Assembly (NCBI RefSeq): GCF_000971975.1
Contig: NZ_LAQO01000001.1
Coordinates: 310,001-374,000, forward strand
DNA length: 64,000 nt
Direction of reading: 5' to 3'
Source of the DNA: Paenibacillus algorifonticola
Lineage (GTDB): Bacteria > Bacillota > Bacilli > Paenibacillales > Paenibacillaceae
The notes under the pieces are model-generated. The model saw only the letters and a program-made list of their open reading frames with translations, searched no databases and was not told where the DNA came from. Position 1 is the stretch's first letter. The number at the start of each line of letters is the position of its first letter. Below are positions 43,528 to 51,975 of the stretch, piece by piece. Position numbers and translations under genes: made by a program.

Positions 43528-44426
43528 TTCGCTTTCCCTCCATCCGATTCGTAAAATACCCAATAGCGGGAAGCGGCAAAGTTAATAATAGTCAGCAGAG
43601 CTACGATGACGAGCAGGATCCAGGCCAGTGCAGAGGCATAGCCCATCTGGTAATGCTTGAACGCTTTTTCATAGAGGAACATGGCGTACATGTAGGTTGA
43701 GTTGATCGGCCCGCCCTTCGTAATAATGTAGGCGGACGTAAATGTTTGAAAGGAACCGATAATGCCAAGCACCAGGTTGAAAAACATAACGGGAGAAAGC
43801 ATGGGGAGTGTAATGCTGAAAAATTTTCGCGTTTTGCCCGCTCCGTCGACCGATGCGGATTCGTACAGCTCTTGCGGAATTTGCTTAAGCCCCGCGAGAA
43901 AAATAACCATGGTGGAGCCGAACTGCCACGTATTGAGCAGGATCAGCGTAGCCAGCGACGTATCGGGATTGGATATCCAGGCGACGCCTTGAATGCCAAA
44001 CCAGCCAAGCACCTGATTCACATAGCCGTCCAGGCTGAACATATTGCGCCACAGCGCCGCAACTGCAATACTGCCGCCGATGAGCGACGGAAAATAAATC
44101 GCGGTGCGGTAAATATTCATGCCGCGCAAGCTTTTATTCAGTGCCATCGCCACCATTAGCGAGAAAAACAGCTTGAGCGGCACGGAGAACAGCACGAACA
44201 TAAACGTCACTTTTAACGATGTGGTGAATGTGGAATCATTCGTAAAAATGTTGACGTAGTTGTCCATACCGATCCACTGCGGCGCTTCCAGCAGCGAATA
44301 CTCCGTAAAGGATAAATAAAAAGATTGGGCAATCGGCCATAACGTCAGCAGCAAAAACCCTAGCAGCCATGGCGAAATAAACACGTAACCAGCCAAATGA
44401 GTGATCCGGTTATCTTTACGCTTCAC
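43524..44426 (-). CDS. Carbohydrate ABC transporter permease (MalF type)
   Basis: 300 aa from the GTG at 44426, preceded by AGGGGAG at about nine bases; the ATG at 44450 has no ribosome site. Six helices, YVFISPWLLGFLLLTLWPIA at the start, EAA loop ELYESASVDGAGKTRKF. First gene of the importer operon. A cre-like site lies about 65 bp upstream. Confidence 0.92.
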   Translation of the reverse strand: MKRKDNRITHLAGYVFISPWLLGFLLLTLWPIAQSFYLSFTEYSLLEAPQWIGMDNYVNIFTNDSTFTTSLKVTFMFVLFSVPLKLFFSLMVAMALNKSLRGMNIYRTAIYFPSLIGGSIAVAALWRNMFSLDGYVNQVLGWFGIQGVAWISNPDTSLATLILLNTWQFGSTMVIFLAGLKQIPQELYESASVDGAGKTRKFFSITLPMLSPVMFFNLVLGIIGSFQTFTSAYIITKGGPINSTYMYAMFLYEKAFKHYQMGYASALAWILLVIVALLTIINFAASRYWVFYESDGGKAK

Positions 44427-44488
44427 CCCATTTCTCCCCTCCCTTTGCATACTTGAGTCGAATGCTTTTTGCCTAGCCTTACTTTATA

Positions 44489-44502
44489 CGAAAACGCTTT
44501 CA
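44489..44502 (-). promoter_or_regulatory. cre site (CcpA)
   Basis: CGAAAACGCTTTCA differs from the classic TGAAAACGCTTTCA at one position. It lies in the 242-bp gap between the ABC operon and the divergent RraA-like gene, so carbon catabolite control of either or both is likely. A LacI-family regulator could use the same site. Confidence 0.7.
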
Positions 44503-44668
44503 TAAATGAAGGAGACAATTTTATGATATGGTTGGATTTTTTTATAGTCCGCTGCCGATTACCGTAAAAAAGTCACATCGACAAATTTGCCGCTGTCCGC
44601 AACAATAAAACTATAGCGTTCATAGCCATACCTTGAACAAATTACAGTAGCGGAAGAGGTGCTGCAAG

Positions 44669-45574
44669 ATGAAGTTCGATAATCCGGAAGATATAGGGCA
44701 ATTGACCCCGCTTTGGGAGGGTGAGCGCTTTGAGAATGGCCGCCCTAAAGTAGATGAAGATATATTGCGCCGCATGCGAAAAATAACGCTGGAGGAAGCG
44801 TGGGGCCCGCTGTGGAATCGCGGCTATACGTTTCAATTCGAAGGAGACTTCAAAATTATGCATCCCGAGCAGGTGATGGTCGGGCGTGCCGTTACAGCGG
44901 TCATGGTGCCCAAGCGCCCCGACCTGCATGAGACGCTGCTTGATTACGGGCATGAGCAGGAGAATCGCCACGGCTTTTTCAACCAATGGGTCATTGATTC
45001 GCTGGTGGAGGACGATGTGGTCGTTGTCGATATGTTTGATAAAATTCATAGTGGCACTTATGTTGGAGGCAATTTATCTACGGCGATTGCCACTCGCACG
45101 AAGCGCGGCGGAGCCGTAATTTGGGGCGGTATCCGCGATAATCAGCAGGTGAAGGAAATCGGCGGCATTAACGTCTATTATCGGGGCAGTGATCCGACAG
45201 CGATTGCCGATGTGACGATGGTCGGAATGAATGTGCCGACTCGTATCGGCAAGGCGATCTGTATGCCAGGGGATGTCGTGCTGGGCACGCCTGCGGGGGT
45301 TATTTTTATTCCGCCGCATTTGGCTGAGTTGACCGTTGTACAGGCGGAGAAGTCGCAGGTGCGCGACGTATTCGGCTTCATTCGCCTAAAGCAGCAGGTG
45401 TATTCAACTGCGCAGATCGACGCCGCGTGGAACACGGCCTTGTGGCAGGATTTCATCGACTGGTTCAACCATGATGATGCAGCAGCGGAATATCGGCATT
45501 TGAGCTGGGACGATGAGCTTGAGGATGCGAGGAAGAGAGAGCATGATGGGCCGCGGAGCGATGTGCGGTTGTAG
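44669..45574 (+). CDS. RraA/HMG-aldolase-like family protein
   Basis: 301 aa, longer than the 160-230 aa of most RraA homologues because of added N- and C-terminal segments. Core motifs: VMVGRAVTAVMVP, GNLSTAIATRTKRGGAVIWGGIRD (the GGxxxxxA and RGGxxxxGxxRD signature) and PGDVVLGTPAGVIFIP. Homologues are metal-dependent aldolases/decarboxylases for oxo-acids, or regulators of RNase E in enterobacteria; in a Firmicute sugar-acid locus an aldolase-like role is more likely. Divergent from the ABC operon with a shared cre site. Monocistronic. Confidence 0.8.
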   Translation: MKFDNPEDIGQLTPLWEGERFENGRPKVDEDILRRMRKITLEEAWGPLWNRGYTFQFEGDFKIMHPEQVMVGRAVTAVMVPKRPDLHETLLDYGHEQENRHGFFNQWVIDSLVEDDVVVVDMFDKIHSGTYVGGNLSTAIATRTKRGGAVIWGGIRDNQQVKEIGGINVYYRGSDPTAIADVTMVGMNVPTRIGKAICMPGDVVLGTPAGVIFIPPHLAELTVVQAEKSQVRDVFGFIRLKQQVYSTAQIDAAWNTALWQDFIDWFNHDDAAAEYRHLSWDDELEDARKREHDGPRSDVRL

Positions 45575-45594
45575 GGGACTAGAGGTAAAAGCAG

Positions 45595-45631
45595 CCGATG
45601 ACGGTATTGAGCCGTTGTCGGTTTTTTATTT
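45595..45631 (+). terminator. Rho-independent terminator
   Basis: CCGATGACGG (45595-45604) pairs with CCGTTGTCGG (45612-45621, with G-T pairs), then TTTTTTATTTT. Confidence 0.85.
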
Positions 45632-45717
45632 TACATAAGAGGACTATGACTTTCGTTTAGTAAATTCCGGTTTCTTATTTCGCATGGTATAATCATGTTG
45701 AATGGAGCTGATTTGGG

Positions 45718-46566
45718 ATGAACGAGCTGCTTGATCCTCGTAATGATTTCGTCTTTAAGCGCATTTTTGGCAGTGAAGAAAATAAAGATGTACTGCTCGC
45801 TTTTTTAAATCGTACTTTTGCCGAGTCTAACGAACCTCCGCTATCAGAAATTGTTCTTTTGAACCCCTATACGGATAAGGATGCTCCATTGGACAAACAG
45901 TCCATTTTCGATATTTGGGCCAAAACATCTGAGGGTAAACTGATTAATATTGAAATGCAATTATTTAATAAATATGATATAGAAAAACGTACCCTGTTTT
46001 ATTGGAGCAAACGCTACTCCAGCCAATTGCAGGAAGGAAATACGTATAAGGAACTCAAAAAATGTGTGACCATTAATATATTGAATTATTCCTTCCTGGC
46101 TAATGACCGTTACCATAATGTGTTCCATTTGCGGGAAGACCACACCGGCCTCGCCTTAACGGATGATATTGAAGTCCACTTTATGGAGCTTTCCAAGCTA
46201 AGTGATCAAATGCTGCCTCATGAAGGCGGCTTAATCAATTGGCTGTTATTTCTGAAAGGTGCCGATAAATCAAATTGGGAGGTGCTAAAGATGAATGAAC
46301 CGACACTAGGCAAAGCGATGGATACCTTGGAGTTTCTAAGTCAGGATGGGGAGGCTCGCCGTTTATATGAGGAGCGGCAGAAGTTTTTGCATGATGAAGC
46401 TTCCATGATTGAATGGGCTACGGAAAAGGGCATGAAACAAGGGATCGAAAAAGGCGAACGCCAAAAAGCGATCGAAATCGCCAAAAATATGCTAGCATTG
46501 GGGATTGATTTATCACTCATCGTCAAAGCGAGCGGCTTGTCTGAAAAAGAGGTTAAAGCGTTATAA
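45718..46566 (+). CDS. Rpn-family PD-(D/E)XK nuclease / putative transposase
   Basis: 282 aa. N-terminal signature LLDPRNDFVFKRIFGSEENK, then the PD-(D/E)XK core: D65 in SIFDIWAKT and E79-x-Q81 in INIEMQL. The C-terminal repeat-rich helix (EKGMKQGIEKGERQKAIEIA) is typical. E. coli RpnA promotes RecA-independent recombination and is a Ca-dependent nuclease; Bacillota homologues are abundant, solitary and often called transposases. The frame is intact, with TATAAT at 45688-45693 about 25 bp before the start. No inverted repeats flank it. Confidence 0.88.
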   Translation: MNELLDPRNDFVFKRIFGSEENKDVLLAFLNRTFAESNEPPLSEIVLLNPYTDKDAPLDKQSIFDIWAKTSEGKLINIEMQLFNKYDIEKRTLFYWSKRYSSQLQEGNTYKELKKCVTINILNYSFLANDRYHNVFHLREDHTGLALTDDIEVHFMELSKLSDQMLPHEGGLINWLLFLKGADKSNWEVLKMNEPTLGKAMDTLEFLSQDGEARRLYEERQKFLHDEASMIEWATEKGMKQGIEKGERQKAIEIAKNMLALGIDLSLIVKASGLSEKEVKAL

Positions 46567-46590
46567 CTGACTGCATTTCAGCAAATGACT

Positions 46591-46622
46591 ATGCAGCTAG
46601 AATGTCATGCAGCTAGAGTGTC
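46591..46622. repeat. Tandem 16-bp direct repeat
   Basis: Two adjacent copies of ATGCAGCTAGAATGTC (46591-46606 and 46607-46622, one mismatch) just after the Rpn gene. Confidence 0.8.
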
Positions 46623-46630
46623 CATGGCAC

Positions 46631-46662
46631 AGAGGGAGCCCACAATTGCGTGGGCTCCCTCT
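46631..46662. terminator. Bidirectional terminator
   Basis: Perfect 13-bp stem AGAGGGAGCCCAC with its complement, 6-nt loop; between the convergent Rpn and AraC genes. Confidence 0.8.
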
Positions 46663-46680
46663 TCCTTTATGCTTTCCGAT

Positions 46681-47850
46681 CTAATGCCCCGCCGACTCCC
46701 GGTACTCGCTTGGAGACAAGCCAACCCGCTTTTTGAAAATTTGGCTAAAATAGCGCGAGTCTTGGTAGCCGACCTTTTCAGCAACTTCATAGTTTTTAAA
46801 ATGCGTCGACTTGAGCATCGCTTTCGCCTTATCAATTCGGATATCGGTCAAATGCTCGATGAACGTTTTGCCGGTGTTCGTCTTGAACAGCAGGCTCAAA
46901 TAGGTCGGCGTCATATACACCTTCTCCGCCACGCTTTGCAGCGAAACATGCTGGCATTCCTGCTCCATATAATACATCGTTTTCTTAATGATGCTGCGAT
47001 GGCTCTCTCCTTGGTAAGGCGACACAGCCTTCCACAAGCTCGTGACAAACTCGCTGACGCAGCGAACCAGCTCATGAAGCGTTTTCATTTTCAAAATCGA
47101 TAAAATTTCATACGGCTTGTTAGCTACAACGGCATCCGCGTCAGCCAGCACTCTTCGCTCCATCCCCACGAGCAAACGCAGCGTTAGCTCATACATATGC
47201 GAAATATCAATCGGTCCGCCGCGCATGACACTGCGATAAAACATCTTTACCGCCTCTTCAAGCTGCCCCTCCGACGTCGCCGTCTTGCAAGCATCGAACA
47301 GCTCCTTCTCCTTATGCTCCGGATAGTCCTGAAGCGGCACATAAGCACGAAGCTCGCTATAATAAATAATTTCACCAATGCCTTGATAAAATTGATGCTG
47401 GAGCGCCTGCCCCGCCTGTTCATAAGAATGCCTCACTTCTTGCAAATAGCCACAGGGCTTCCCTATTCCAATCGTAATCGGGTCGGAAAATTGCTCACCC
47501 AGCATCGACTGCACATTATCGAGCATCTTCTTCGACACCCAGGAAAACAGCAGCGTCAAGCGGTTTTCTTCATCTAGAAAGAGAACACTTCCCGCCGGAA
47601 TGCGCGGCTGCAAATACTCCCTTATTTTCTCCATATAGCCGAGCCGATCATGCTCATGATGAAAATAAGCCGCTGGCGCAAGCAGTGCTATAGCCGGGTA
47701 CGTAAAATAGGGATTTACATTCAGCTTCACTAGCTGCTCCTTCATATTCGCCCTGCCGCCGCCTCTGTCCGAAACCAGATCCTGCAGCAAACGATCCCTC
47801 ATCAAGGTCAGCATATAATCGTCCTTCAGCCATTTCTCTTCCTTCAGCAT
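46681..47850 (-). CDS. AraC-family regulator of YesN type lacking the receiver domain
   Basis: 389 aa. The middle and C-terminal parts look like a YesN-type response regulator (GGDEF-like degenerate middle, then HTH pair VSLQSVAEKVYMTPTYLSLL and NYEVAEKVGYQDSRYFSQIF, ending KRVGLSPSEYR), but no receiver domain precedes them. The start (ATG 47850, AAAGGGGA upstream) is sound, so this is an intact orphan rather than a truncation. It probably responds to a ligand or another partner rather than a kinase. Downstream of the GntR gene on the same strand (63-bp gap), so possibly co-transcribed. Confidence 0.82.
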   Translation of the reverse strand: MLKEEKWLKDDYMLTLMRDRLLQDLVSDRGGGRANMKEQLVKLNVNPYFTYPAIALLAPAAYFHHEHDRLGYMEKIREYLQPRIPAGSVLFLDEENRLTLLFSWVSKKMLDNVQSMLGEQFSDPITIGIGKPCGYLQEVRHSYEQAGQALQHQFYQGIGEIIYYSELRAYVPLQDYPEHKEKELFDACKTATSEGQLEEAVKMFYRSVMRGGPIDISHMYELTLRLLVGMERRVLADADAVVANKPYEILSILKMKTLHELVRCVSEFVTSLWKAVSPYQGESHRSIIKKTMYYMEQECQHVSLQSVAEKVYMTPTYLSLLFKTNTGKTFIEHLTDIRIDKAKAMLKSTHFKNYEVAEKVGYQDSRYFSQIFKKRVGLSPSEYRESAGH

Positions 47851-47913
47851 GCTCCATTTCCCCTTTAAATTGAAAGGTTAACAAGCAAGTTGCCTCTCGT
47901 CTTTAGTCGCGGC

Positions 47914-48561
47914 CTAATCCAGATGAATGATTTTGTAAGCGTGCATATGGTCGATAAACGCCTGCTCGGCCGCTGCAACATCCCCTTTGCGCAGCACGTC
48001 AATTAGTACAGTATGGTAATCTGCCAGCCCTAGTGTCGTGTAATGCCGATTGGAAATCGCCATGAACCGCATAAGCTTCGTCTTCATGTCCTTCCATAGC
48101 GTTAAAATGGCCCCATTATCGCATTTGCGGTAGAAAAAGCCATGGAAATCCATGTCCAGCTCCAAGATGCTCAGCATATCGTTTTGCTTAACGGCTTGGT
48201 CCATCTGCTCAATAATGCCAGCCAGCTCGGAGAAATCCTGCTCGGTAAGCAGCGGCATCGACTGCCTAACCGCAAAGCCTTCAATCATTTCCCGCAGCAC
48301 GAACAAATCCTTGATTTCCTTCGCCGTTATGTTGGAGACAACCGAGCCTTTGTTCGGAACGCCTATAATGAGCCCTTCCTGCTTGAGCCGTTCAAGGGCC
48401 TCCCTTACGGGAGCCTGGCTAATCTGGAATTGCCCGGCGATTTCCAGTACAATAAGGCGGGCACCCGGCTGAAGCTCGCCAGCCAAAATATCTTTCTTAA
48501 GCTTCATATACACATGTGTACTAATAGAATGAATTGGCACGATTGCAGAATTTTCTGGCAT
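47914..48561 (-). CDS. GntR-family regulator with FCD domain
   Basis: 215 aa. N-terminal winged helix (VYMKLKKDILAGELQPGARL, QAPVREALERLKQEGLI) and an all-helical FCD ligand domain with metal-type acidic and His residues (ELDMDFHGFFYRKCDN, then DYHTVLIDVLRKGD, FIDHMHAYK). FCD regulators commonly sense sugar acids and repress uronate or aldonate operons (ExuR/UxuR, DgoR types). The nearby mannonate dehydratase, ABC importer and SDR operons are likely targets. The ribosome site is weak. Confidence 0.88.
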   Translation of the reverse strand: MPENSAIVPIHSISTHVYMKLKKDILAGELQPGARLIVLEIAGQFQISQAPVREALERLKQEGLIIGVPNKGSVVSNITAKEIKDLFVLREMIEGFAVRQSMPLLTEQDFSELAGIIEQMDQAVKQNDMLSILELDMDFHGFFYRKCDNGAILTLWKDMKTKLMRFMAISNRHYTTLGLADYHTVLIDVLRKGDVAAAEQAFIDHMHAYKIIHLD

Positions 48562-48748
48562 TTGAACACGTCCCTATTCCAAATTATCGATTATCGTTAA
48601 TTTATCTACTTCCCATTATATCGGCTCATTTCCCGCTTCACAACCCAATTTTGAAAATGATGCCGCCAAAGTTTTCTCTTCTAACTTCCCAGAAAGTATG
48701 AGAAGCTGGCATGAAGGGGATATTGCAAGAAAAGGAGGAACTTCCCAC

Positions 48749-50062
48749 ATGCTTAAAAAAATCACCTCATTACTCCTTGCTTCATTTCTCGTTATATGTG
48801 CGAGTTCTTGCGGCAGCGCGGGCGATCGTGCCAACAGCAGTAACGGCAGCCATTCCAGCTCCAATCAACCATCCACTGCCATGCCGCGGGGCCCTTCCGC
48901 CACAGAATCGGCAGCAGCATCAGCCATTCCAACTGCATCGCCTACGCCAACTGCGACGGAAGCGCCTGACCCCATCAAACAGGAAATCGCCAGCATGTCG
49001 GTCGATGAGAAAATCGGACAGCTGGTGCTCGTTGGCCTGGAAGGTACCACCCTTCAAGAAGATGCAATCGAAATGATGAATACGTATCATGTAGGCGGCT
49101 TTATTTTGTACAAAAGAAATATTACCGACGCTTCGCAGACGCTAGCCCTGCTGAACGAGCTTAAAAAACAAAATAAGAAAAATCCCGTACCGCTGTGGCT
49201 GAGCATTGATCAGGAAGGGGGAACGGTGAGCCGGATGCCGCAGGATTTTGTGAAAATTCCATCCGCACAGTCTATTGGCAGCAAAAATAAACCGCAATAC
49301 GCCTACGGCATAGGCGAAGCTATCGGTGCCGAGCTGTATGCCCTTGGGTTTAATATGGATTTTGCCCCTGTGCTCGATATTAACAGCAACCCGGACAATC
49401 CGGTCATTGGCAACCGGGCGTTTGGCTCCACAGCGGAAAGCGTCATTGCCAGCGGCATTGAGACGATGAAGGGCATACAGGCGGGACATGTCGTGCCTGT
49501 TATCAAGCATTTTCCCGGTCATGGGGATACGTCAGTCGATTCGCATCTGGATTTGCCGGTTGTGGACAAAAGCTTGAAGCAATTGGAGCAGTTCGAGCTG
49601 CTTCCCTTTGTAGAAGCGATTAAGGAGCGGGCACCCGCTGTGATGGTCGGGCATTTGCTTATTCCGGCAATGGACAAGCAATACCCTGCTTCCTTGTCCA
49701 AGACGATCATTACTGATCTTTTACGGGACGAGCTCGGGTTTACGGGTGTTGTCATTACGGATGATATGACGATGGGCGGCATTACGAAGCATTTTGGCAT
49801 TCAGGATGCGGCGGTCAAGGCCGTTCAAGCGGGCAACGATATTCTCCTTGTCGGACATGATGCCAAGCAGCAGATCGCCGTGCTGAAAGCATTGAAAAAG
49901 GCGGTCAAAGCGGGCGAAATCTCCATGCAGGCGCTCGATGACAGCGTCTACCGAATTATCCGTCTCAAAAGCACCTTTAAGCTGAAAGATGAGCTCATCA
50001 GCCGTGCCAATGTCGATGCGGTCAACCGTCAAATTAAAAAAGCGCTGAACGCTTCTAAATAG
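48749..50062 (+). CDS. Glycoside hydrolase family 3 lipoprotein (NagZ-like N-acetylglucosaminidase)
   Basis: 437 aa from ATG 48749 (AAAGGAGG upstream; a longer frame opens at 48698). Lipobox CASSC, Ser/Thr/Pro-rich linker to about residue 75, then the GH3 barrel: IGQLVLVGLEG, LWLSIDQEGGTVSRMP, KHFPGHGDTSVDSHLDLP (the NagZ His/Asp loop) and VVITDDMTMGGI with the nucleophile Asp. B. subtilis NagZ/YbbD of this type removes GlcNAc from muropeptides outside the cell during wall recycling. The second GH3 domain is absent, as in NagZ. Monocistronic. Confidence 0.92.
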   Translation: MLKKITSLLLASFLVICASSCGSAGDRANSSNGSHSSSNQPSTAMPRGPSATESAAASAIPTASPTPTATEAPDPIKQEIASMSVDEKIGQLVLVGLEGTTLQEDAIEMMNTYHVGGFILYKRNITDASQTLALLNELKKQNKKNPVPLWLSIDQEGGTVSRMPQDFVKIPSAQSIGSKNKPQYAYGIGEAIGAELYALGFNMDFAPVLDINSNPDNPVIGNRAFGSTAESVIASGIETMKGIQAGHVVPVIKHFPGHGDTSVDSHLDLPVVDKSLKQLEQFELLPFVEAIKERAPAVMVGHLLIPAMDKQYPASLSKTIITDLLRDELGFTGVVITDDMTMGGITKHFGIQDAAVKAVQAGNDILLVGHDAKQQIAVLKALKKAVKAGEISMQALDDSVYRIIRLKSTFKLKDELISRANVDAVNRQIKKALNASK

Positions 50063-50080
50063 AAGCATTCGGCGCTTTTC
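50041..50080 (+). terminator. Terminator overlapping the NagZ-like stop
   Basis: AGCGCTGAACGCTTC (50041-50055) pairs with GAAGCATTCGGCGCT (50062-50076) with two mismatches, then TTTTC. The stop codon is in the hairpin. Confidence 0.75.
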
Positions 50081-50098
50081 TTCGTTATTTGATTAGAT

Positions 50099-51046
50099 CT
50101 ATTCGGGCGACATATAACGGCCATAGCTGATGTCAAGCTCGGAAAATTTGCCGTCCTTCTCCGAAAGGAATGACACATTTTCTCCTTCCGCCCCCATCCA
50201 TTTGACCCCGAGAACGATACCTTCAGCCGTCTTCGCGGCGAATAGGAAGGAAAACATTTCTGGCATGACCTCACCGCCATCGTCTACCCGCCACGTCGAG
50301 CTTTCATCGAACTGCGCCGGATAGTCCTGAAAAACGAAACCGTCTGCGGTTTGCAGCGCCAAGCTTGCCAGCATGTCCTTGCCCTGACGCTCAAACTGCA
50401 CCAGATACAAGGTATTCCCTTCATCCCCTATTTCCTCGAGCGGCCATAGCTTCTCTACGCTGCGATTTTTGCTTTTGGCAAAAGCCGACTTTACATGATC
50501 TGCTGCCTGCCCGCTCCGTTTTTCAGTTATGGACAACAGCATTTCCGGCTTCACCGACTGATCCTGGATTAGAAAATAAGTTTCATTCGGCTCCGCCTTG
50601 CCCTCCATGACCTCAAACAGTTGGCCTTGCTGGTTTGCAAAATTTTGCGCCGTTTGCCTGCCGTTATCGGCTTCGGTTGCCTTTTGCTCATTTTTGTATT
50701 TAATTTTGAGCAGCTGCCCATTGTGACCAACCGCAAGATTAAAGCTGGACCACTGCTCGCCGCCCCCTTCGGACAGGCCGGCAAGCAGCTGTTTGCCCGC
50801 TTCATCGGCAAAGCCAAACGTTCCTTTGCCAAGCGCGGCGGCATCCAGCAGCGGTGCTGCAGTTGGCTCTGCTACTGGCTCCTTCGTCGCCGCTCCTCCA
50901 TCCGCTGGCGCATTCGTGACTGCTGGACTCTCCACTTCCCCGCTCGTGGAAGCCGTAGCTTCTCCCGAATACTTAACCTCTGAGGAGCATGCACTTAGAC
51001 ATATAGTCAATATGAACGACAGTATCAACAAGCTGCTTTTTCTCAT
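50099..51046 (-). CDS. Lipoprotein of unknown function
   Basis: 315 aa from ATG 51046 (GAAGGGG 8 nt upstream; the frame opens at 51076). Signal with lipobox LSAC, Ala/Thr/Glu linker, then an apparently all-soluble domain (GKGTFGFADEAGKQLLAGLS, NFANQQGQLFEVMEGK, EEIGDEGNTLYLVQFERQGK). I recognise no family. Extracytoplasmic and membrane-anchored. Convergent with the NagZ-like gene; no operon partner. Confidence 0.75.
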   Translation of the reverse strand: MRKSSLLILSFILTICLSACSSEVKYSGEATASTSGEVESPAVTNAPADGGAATKEPVAEPTAAPLLDAAALGKGTFGFADEAGKQLLAGLSEGGGEQWSSFNLAVGHNGQLLKIKYKNEQKATEADNGRQTAQNFANQQGQLFEVMEGKAEPNETYFLIQDQSVKPEMLLSITEKRSGQAADHVKSAFAKSKNRSVEKLWPLEEIGDEGNTLYLVQFERQGKDMLASLALQTADGFVFQDYPAQFDESSTWRVDDGGEVMPEMFSFLFAAKTAEGIVLGVKWMGAEGENVSFLSEKDGKFSELDISYGRYMSPE

Positions 51047-51147
51047 CTTATCTACCCCTTCAATCAAATGATGCAACGACTACAAGCTTAAGACGAAGCA
51101 GCTATTCAAAAAGGTGCAGTCCGAAAACACTAGAATTAGCAATTCGT

Positions 51148-51975
51148 TTATTTGGTTAGACCTTGCGCTTCATAATAGTGTGCCACTTCAATAATCATCG
51201 CGCCCATTCGTTCAATATCCGGCACAATATAGCGTTGTACGCCGATTAATTGCAGCGCCTCAGCGGTTACTTTGCCCACAGCTGCTGCCAGCACCTGTCC
51301 ATCGAATATTTCCAGAAGCTGCTGCTCAAGTCCTATTTTTCTTGCATGGCGGAATAAATATTGTACTTGAACGGCTGTTGTAAAGCAGACCACGTCAACC
51401 TCGCCTGCCACCAGCTCTTCCATGAGCTGAGTAAGTACGCTTACCTCGGGCGGAACATGTTTGTAGGGCAGCAGCGAAATAACCTCACTCGCTTTTTTAG
51501 CAGCAAAAAAACGCTCCAGCTCGGGCGAAGGCTCGCCATGCAGCTGAATGACGATACGCTGGCCGGCAAAATCATATTCCTCCAGCTTTTCGATTAGATT
51601 TTGCACCGTGCCATCATCATCCGCTACAACCGCTTTCAAGCCTGCACGCTTAATATAAGCAGTCGTCTTGTAACCTCTGGAAGCAATCGATGCCTGCGAC
51701 AGCTGCTCCAAAAACGCCTCCTTTATATTCAGCTTTTCCGCATTGCTGGCAAGCGTCTCCGAGCCAATGCCCGTCGTTAAAATGACCCAATCAGCACCCT
51801 CCGCCGCAAAACGCCGTAGTGGTGCTTCCAGCGTTTCCTCATCCAGCAGCGTCAGTCCCTGAAGCGACCGCACGAGCGCTGTCCCGCCCTGCTTTTCAAT
51901 GATGGCGCTCATTTCCTCTGTTTTTCGAGATCCTGCTATGACCAATCGTTTCCCCTTCAATGCGTCCATTCCCAT
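51148..51975 (-). CDS. Uroporphyrinogen-III synthase-like protein
   Basis: 275 aa from ATG 51975 (MGMDALKGKRLVIAGSRKTE). The open frame reaches 52224, but that extension is Cys-rich, unlike the family, and gains no ribosome site. HemD-type two-domain fold: SLQGLTLLDEETLEAPLRRF, ADWVILTTGIGSETL, VDVVCFTTAVQVQYLFRHAR, AAVGKVTAEALQLIGVQ. HemD cyclises hydroxymethylbilane on the way to haem, sirohaem and B12. It is an orphan: no hemA, hemB, hemC or hemL nearby. It could be a second HemD or a signalling relative. Confidence 0.82.
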   Translation of the reverse strand: MGMDALKGKRLVIAGSRKTEEMSAIIEKQGGTALVRSLQGLTLLDEETLEAPLRRFAAEGADWVILTTGIGSETLASNAEKLNIKEAFLEQLSQASIASRGYKTTAYIKRAGLKAVVADDDGTVQNLIEKLEEYDFAGQRIVIQLHGEPSPELERFFAAKKASEVISLLPYKHVPPEVSVLTQLMEELVAGEVDVVCFTTAVQVQYLFRHARKIGLEQQLLEIFDGQVLAAAVGKVTAEALQLIGVQRYIVPDIERMGAMIIEVAHYYEAQGLTK

